Shown here: one piece after another, positions 39,993 to 42,355 of the stretch
Numbering within the stretch: the stretch's first letter is position 1
Layout of the letters: each line of letters opens with the position of its first letter
Assembly (NCBI GenBank): GCA_003576745.1
Contig: QEVR01000004.1
Coordinates: forward strand, 1 to 42,355
DNA: 42,355 nt
From: Candidatus Uhrbacteria bacterium
GTDB lineage: Bacteria; Patescibacteriota; Patescibacteriia; 2-12-FULL-60-25
Direction of reading: 5' to 3'
Made by a program: the position numbers and the translations under genes
Notes under the pieces: generated by a model
Database searches by the model: none
What the model was told of the DNA's origin: nothing
Seen by the model: only the letters and a program-made list of their open reading frames with translations

Positions 39993-41242
39993 CTCATCTT
40001 CTTCGCGTACGCACTCGGCACGCATCCCCGCGCGCCTATGATCCGTATATAACTGCGGCGGAGCGGCGGGATCTTCAAGGCGCTGCGGCCGTTCTCAAAG
40101 GCATTCGTATTCTTCATGTGAACGCCACGCCGAAAGGGGGAGGAGTGGCGGAAATGCTGTCTTCGCTCGTGCCGCTCGAATGCGGCATGGGCCTTTGCTC
40201 CTCTTGGCATGCAATGGAAGCCCCGGCGCGGTTTTTCCGCATCACGAAAGAAATCCATAATGCGGTGCAGGGAAAACAGTTTAGGCTCCCATCCGCCGAT
40301 ATCGAATATTACCGATCCGTGAATGTAAAACTCGCTTCGCGTCTTGCCCGCCTTCCGTTCGATATCGCCGTGATTCATGATCCCCAGCCCATGGCTGTCA
40401 TCGCCTCCGTTCACGACAGGCCCATGATTTCGCGCCTGCATATCGACTGTTCGCACATGGATGCTCGCGTCCGGCGCCTTCTTTATCCGTATGCGCGCGC
40501 ATATGACCGCGTTGTCGTAAGCCGTCCGGAATGCCGTCTGGGCCTGCCCCGATCGATTGTCTCCGTGATTCAGCCTGCCATTGATCCTCTGTCACCCAAA
40601 CATCGCGACATGACCCGGGCATATGCCCGGCGCCTGTTGGCGCGGCTCGGCATTCATCCGAAACGTCCCTTGCTCGCTCAAGTTTCCCGCTTTGATCCCT
40701 GGAAAAATCCCTTGGGCGTTCTCGAAGCCTATCGTTTGGCCAAGCGGCGCATGCCCGATATCCAGCTCGTTCTGGCGGGCATTATGGCCGCAAGCGATGA
40801 TCCGGAGGCGTCGTCCGTGTTCCGCGAGGTGAAGAAGGCGTCGAAAGGGGATCCTGACATCCATCTTTTTTCAGATATCAAACAGCTTCGCGGCATTACG
40901 AATGACCGTTTCGTGAATGCCATCCAATGCGGCGCGGATATCGTTCTCCAGCTTTCCACGCGCGAAGGATTCGGACTCACGGTTACGGAGGCCATGTGGA
41001 AGGGCGCGGCCGTGATCGGCGGATCGGGCGCCGGAATTCGCTTGCAGATTCAGCATGGAGAAAACGGATATATCGAACACACCTCCCGGGCCGTTGCCCG
41101 CCGCATTGAAATGCTCCTTGGGCGTCCTCGCCTTCGCGCAGCCATTGGACGCCGCGCAAAAGCATCCGTGCGCGAGCAATATCTTGTTCCGCGCCTGCTT
41201 CGCGATCATCTTCGGCTTTACACCTCGTTCATATCGACGTAA
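39989..41242 (+). CDS. GT4 glycosyltransferase, trehalose synthase (TreT)-like
   Basis: The 417-residue protein has two Rossmann halves. N-terminal features are NATPKGGGVAEMLSSLVPL (45-63) and FFRITKEIHNAVQG. C-terminal features are VSRFDPWKNPLGVLEAYRL (232-250), AGIMAASDDPEAS and REGFGLTVTEAMWKG (325-339). This set closely follows TreT, which joins NDP-glucose and glucose to make trehalose. The E-x7-E-type donor site is present (E326...E334). Glucosylglycerate or another alpha-glucoside is also possible. It starts in the ATGA overlap with the 116-residue gene. GalU at 17804 could provide UDP-glucose. Next to MscS, this fits osmotic protection. Confidence 0.75.
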   Translation: MTHLLRVRTRHASPRAYDPYITAAERRDLQGAAAVLKGIRILHVNATPKGGGVAEMLSSLVPLECGMGLCSSWHAMEAPARFFRITKEIHNAVQGKQFRLPSADIEYYRSVNVKLASRLARLPFDIAVIHDPQPMAVIASVHDRPMISRLHIDCSHMDARVRRLLYPYARAYDRVVVSRPECRLGLPRSIVSVIQPAIDPLSPKHRDMTRAYARRLLARLGIHPKRPLLAQVSRFDPWKNPLGVLEAYRLAKRRMPDIQLVLAGIMAASDDPEASSVFREVKKASKGDPDIHLFSDIKQLRGITNDRFVNAIQCGADIVLQLSTREGFGLTVTEAMWKGAAVIGGSGAGIRLQIQHGENGYIEHTSRAVARRIEMLLGRPRLRAAIGRRAKASVREQYLVPRLLRDHLRLYTSFIST

Positions 41243-41251
41243 TGTTTCGAT

Positions 41252-42097
41252 ATGAATTTCCTCGCATCCTTGCAACTTTGGCTTTCGACAAACGGCTTTC
41301 GCGTCGTCATCATTCTTGCGGGAGCATATCTCATCGATCGCGCCGTAAAACTTTTTATCTCGCGCATTATCCGAAAGCTAGTGAAACCCAATTTTTATGC
41401 GAGCAAGCAAGCGGAACAGAAGCGGGAGGATACGCTCATTCGCGTATTGTCCGGCACGTTCAGCGTCGCCCTCTGGCTCATGGCGTTTTTACTGCTGCTC
41501 TCTGAATTCGGACTGAACATAGGCCCATTGCTTGCCGGGGCGGGTATTGCGGGTCTCGCATTCGGCTTTGGCGCGCAGTATCTTATCCGCGATATTATCA
41601 CCGGGCTGTTTATTATATTGGAGAATCAGTTTCGGGTCGGAGACGTCATTTGTATCGACGGAACCTGCGGCGCGGTTGAAGACGTGAATCTGCGCATTAC
41701 GACGCTTCGGGATTTGGACGGGGTCGTCCACCATATTCCGAACGGGGAAATCAAAAAAACATCGAATCTGTCCAAAGATTTCGCGCGCGTCAATTTGAAC
41801 GTCGGCGTGGGATACGGTTCAGACTTGGATCACGTTATTCAGGTGGTGAATCGCGTCGGGAATACGCTTGCGCTTGACCCCGCATTCCGGGAGTCCATCA
41901 AAAAAGCTCCGCAATTTTTACGCGTCAATGATTTTGGGGAATCGAGCATTCAGATAAAAATTCTCGGCGACGTGGCTCCGCTCAAGCAATGGGAGGTGAC
42001 GGGCGAACTCCGAAAGCGGCTCAAAATCGCTTTTGATAAAGAAGGCATAGAAATGCCTCTTCCGCAAAGGGTAGTGTACATGAAGGGGAGGGAGTAG
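41252..42097 (+). CDS. Small-conductance mechanosensitive channel, MscS family
   Basis: The 281-residue protein has three membrane helices at about 8-30, 62-85 and 88-115. The pore helix has the family Gly/Ala pattern GPLLAGAGIAGLAFGFGAQ followed by LIRDIITGLFIILENQFRVGD. A beta domain (IDGTCGAVEDVNLRITTLRD, HHIPNGEI) and a C-terminal alpha/beta domain follow. MscS channels open under membrane tension to release solutes on osmotic downshock. It is last in the cluster, 9 nt after the TreT-like gene; no Shine-Dalgarno site is seen. Confidence 0.95.
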   Translation: MNFLASLQLWLSTNGFRVVIILAGAYLIDRAVKLFISRIIRKLVKPNFYASKQAEQKREDTLIRVLSGTFSVALWLMAFLLLLSEFGLNIGPLLAGAGIAGLAFGFGAQYLIRDIITGLFIILENQFRVGDVICIDGTCGAVEDVNLRITTLRDLDGVVHHIPNGEIKKTSNLSKDFARVNLNVGVGYGSDLDHVIQVVNRVGNTLALDPAFRESIKKAPQFLRVNDFGESSIQIKILGDVAPLKQWEVTGELRKRLKIAFDKEGIEMPLPQRVVYMKGRE

Positions 42098-42152
42098 GGA
42101 GTGGGATAGGGAACCGTTTTAGGGTTCTAGAGTTGTAGAGTTTTAGGGTTGG
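42098..42152 (+). repeat. Intergenic short-period repeat array F
   Basis: A G-rich segment (ggagtagggagtggg) is followed by octamers ttttaggg, ttctagag, ttgtagag, ttttaggg, the same words as in arrays B, C and E. Confidence 0.8.
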
Positions 42153-42195
42153 ATGAGCTCTGAAATACTTGAGCGGTTTTTTTGTCCTTTCCTGA

Positions 42196-42296
42196 ATCCC
42201 GGTGAAACCGGGATGAAGGATCCCTCTCTCGACTTGAACGTCTTTGCTTGTACCGATCCCTGAGAGAAAAAGACGTTCACGTCTCGACAGGGATCC
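42196..42296. other. Strongly structured stretch, possible ncRNA
   Basis: There are three stems: ATCCCGGT-gaa-ACCGGGAT (42196-42214), outer GGATCCCT (42218-42225) with AGGGATCC (42289-42296), and nested GAACGTCTTT (42236-42245) with AAAGACGTTC (42269-42278). No ORF of note. A T7 run lies upstream near 42177-42183, likely the end of the mscS transcript. Confidence 0.45.
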
Positions 42297-42355
42297 CTCG
42301 TCACGCCTGCGGCGCTTCTCGGGAAGGAAGAATTGAAACGTCGGATGCTAAATGC

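Overview
The window looks like a chromosomal segment of an uncultivated Patescibacteria (CPR) bacterium. This is an inference from gene content: very large repeat-built surface proteins, many small paralogous pilins of the TrbC/VirB2 (T4SS_pilin) type, orphan transport and glycosyltransferase genes, and several genes whose -10 box lies only 7-10 nt before the start codon. TAA, TAG and TGA all behave as stops, so the code looks standard.

Left part (1-27.4 kb, almost all plus strand). It opens inside a giant surface protein (4,082 residues visible, 5' end outside the window) made of eight LVIVD-type beta-propellers joined by short linkers, with two DYAE-type (peptidase G2-like) modules at the C-terminus. 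Next come an O-antigen-ligase/TPR membrane protein, a coiled-coil protein, tRNA-Ala(GGC), ychF, galU (minus strand), an orphan solute-binding lipoprotein, and two operons holding seven two-helix pilin-like proteins. Three of the pilins carry cysteine-rich ectodomains with CC motifs and four are minimal. Every long spacer here is filled with unusual short-period (7, 8 and 15 nt) repeat arrays built from a small vocabulary of degenerate words in both orientations.

Middle part (27.5-37 kb, mostly minus strand). This looks like an accessory region: two four-helix-bundle (S23/IVP) genes, three small lipoproteins, a two-gene operon of unknown function (379 and 554 residues), a GT-C-like membrane protein, tRNA-Ser(CGA), and several small proteins including a SemiSWEET-like one. 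Most genes here have Shine-Dalgarno sites, and the two larger operons share a nearly identical consensus promoter with a possible operator. The dense repeat arrays are almost absent.

Right part (37.1-42.1 kb, plus strand). A tight five-gene cluster encodes a 43-residue microprotein, a 780-residue protein with a GGDE motif, a 116-residue protein, a TreT-like GT4 glycosyltransferase and an MscS channel. The last two suggest an osmotic theme. The window ends in another repeat array followed by a strongly structured stretch.

The best candidates for something undescribed are the 7/8-nt repeat system, the seven-pilin cluster with CC ectodomains, the eight-propeller giant, and the shared-promoter minus-strand operons.
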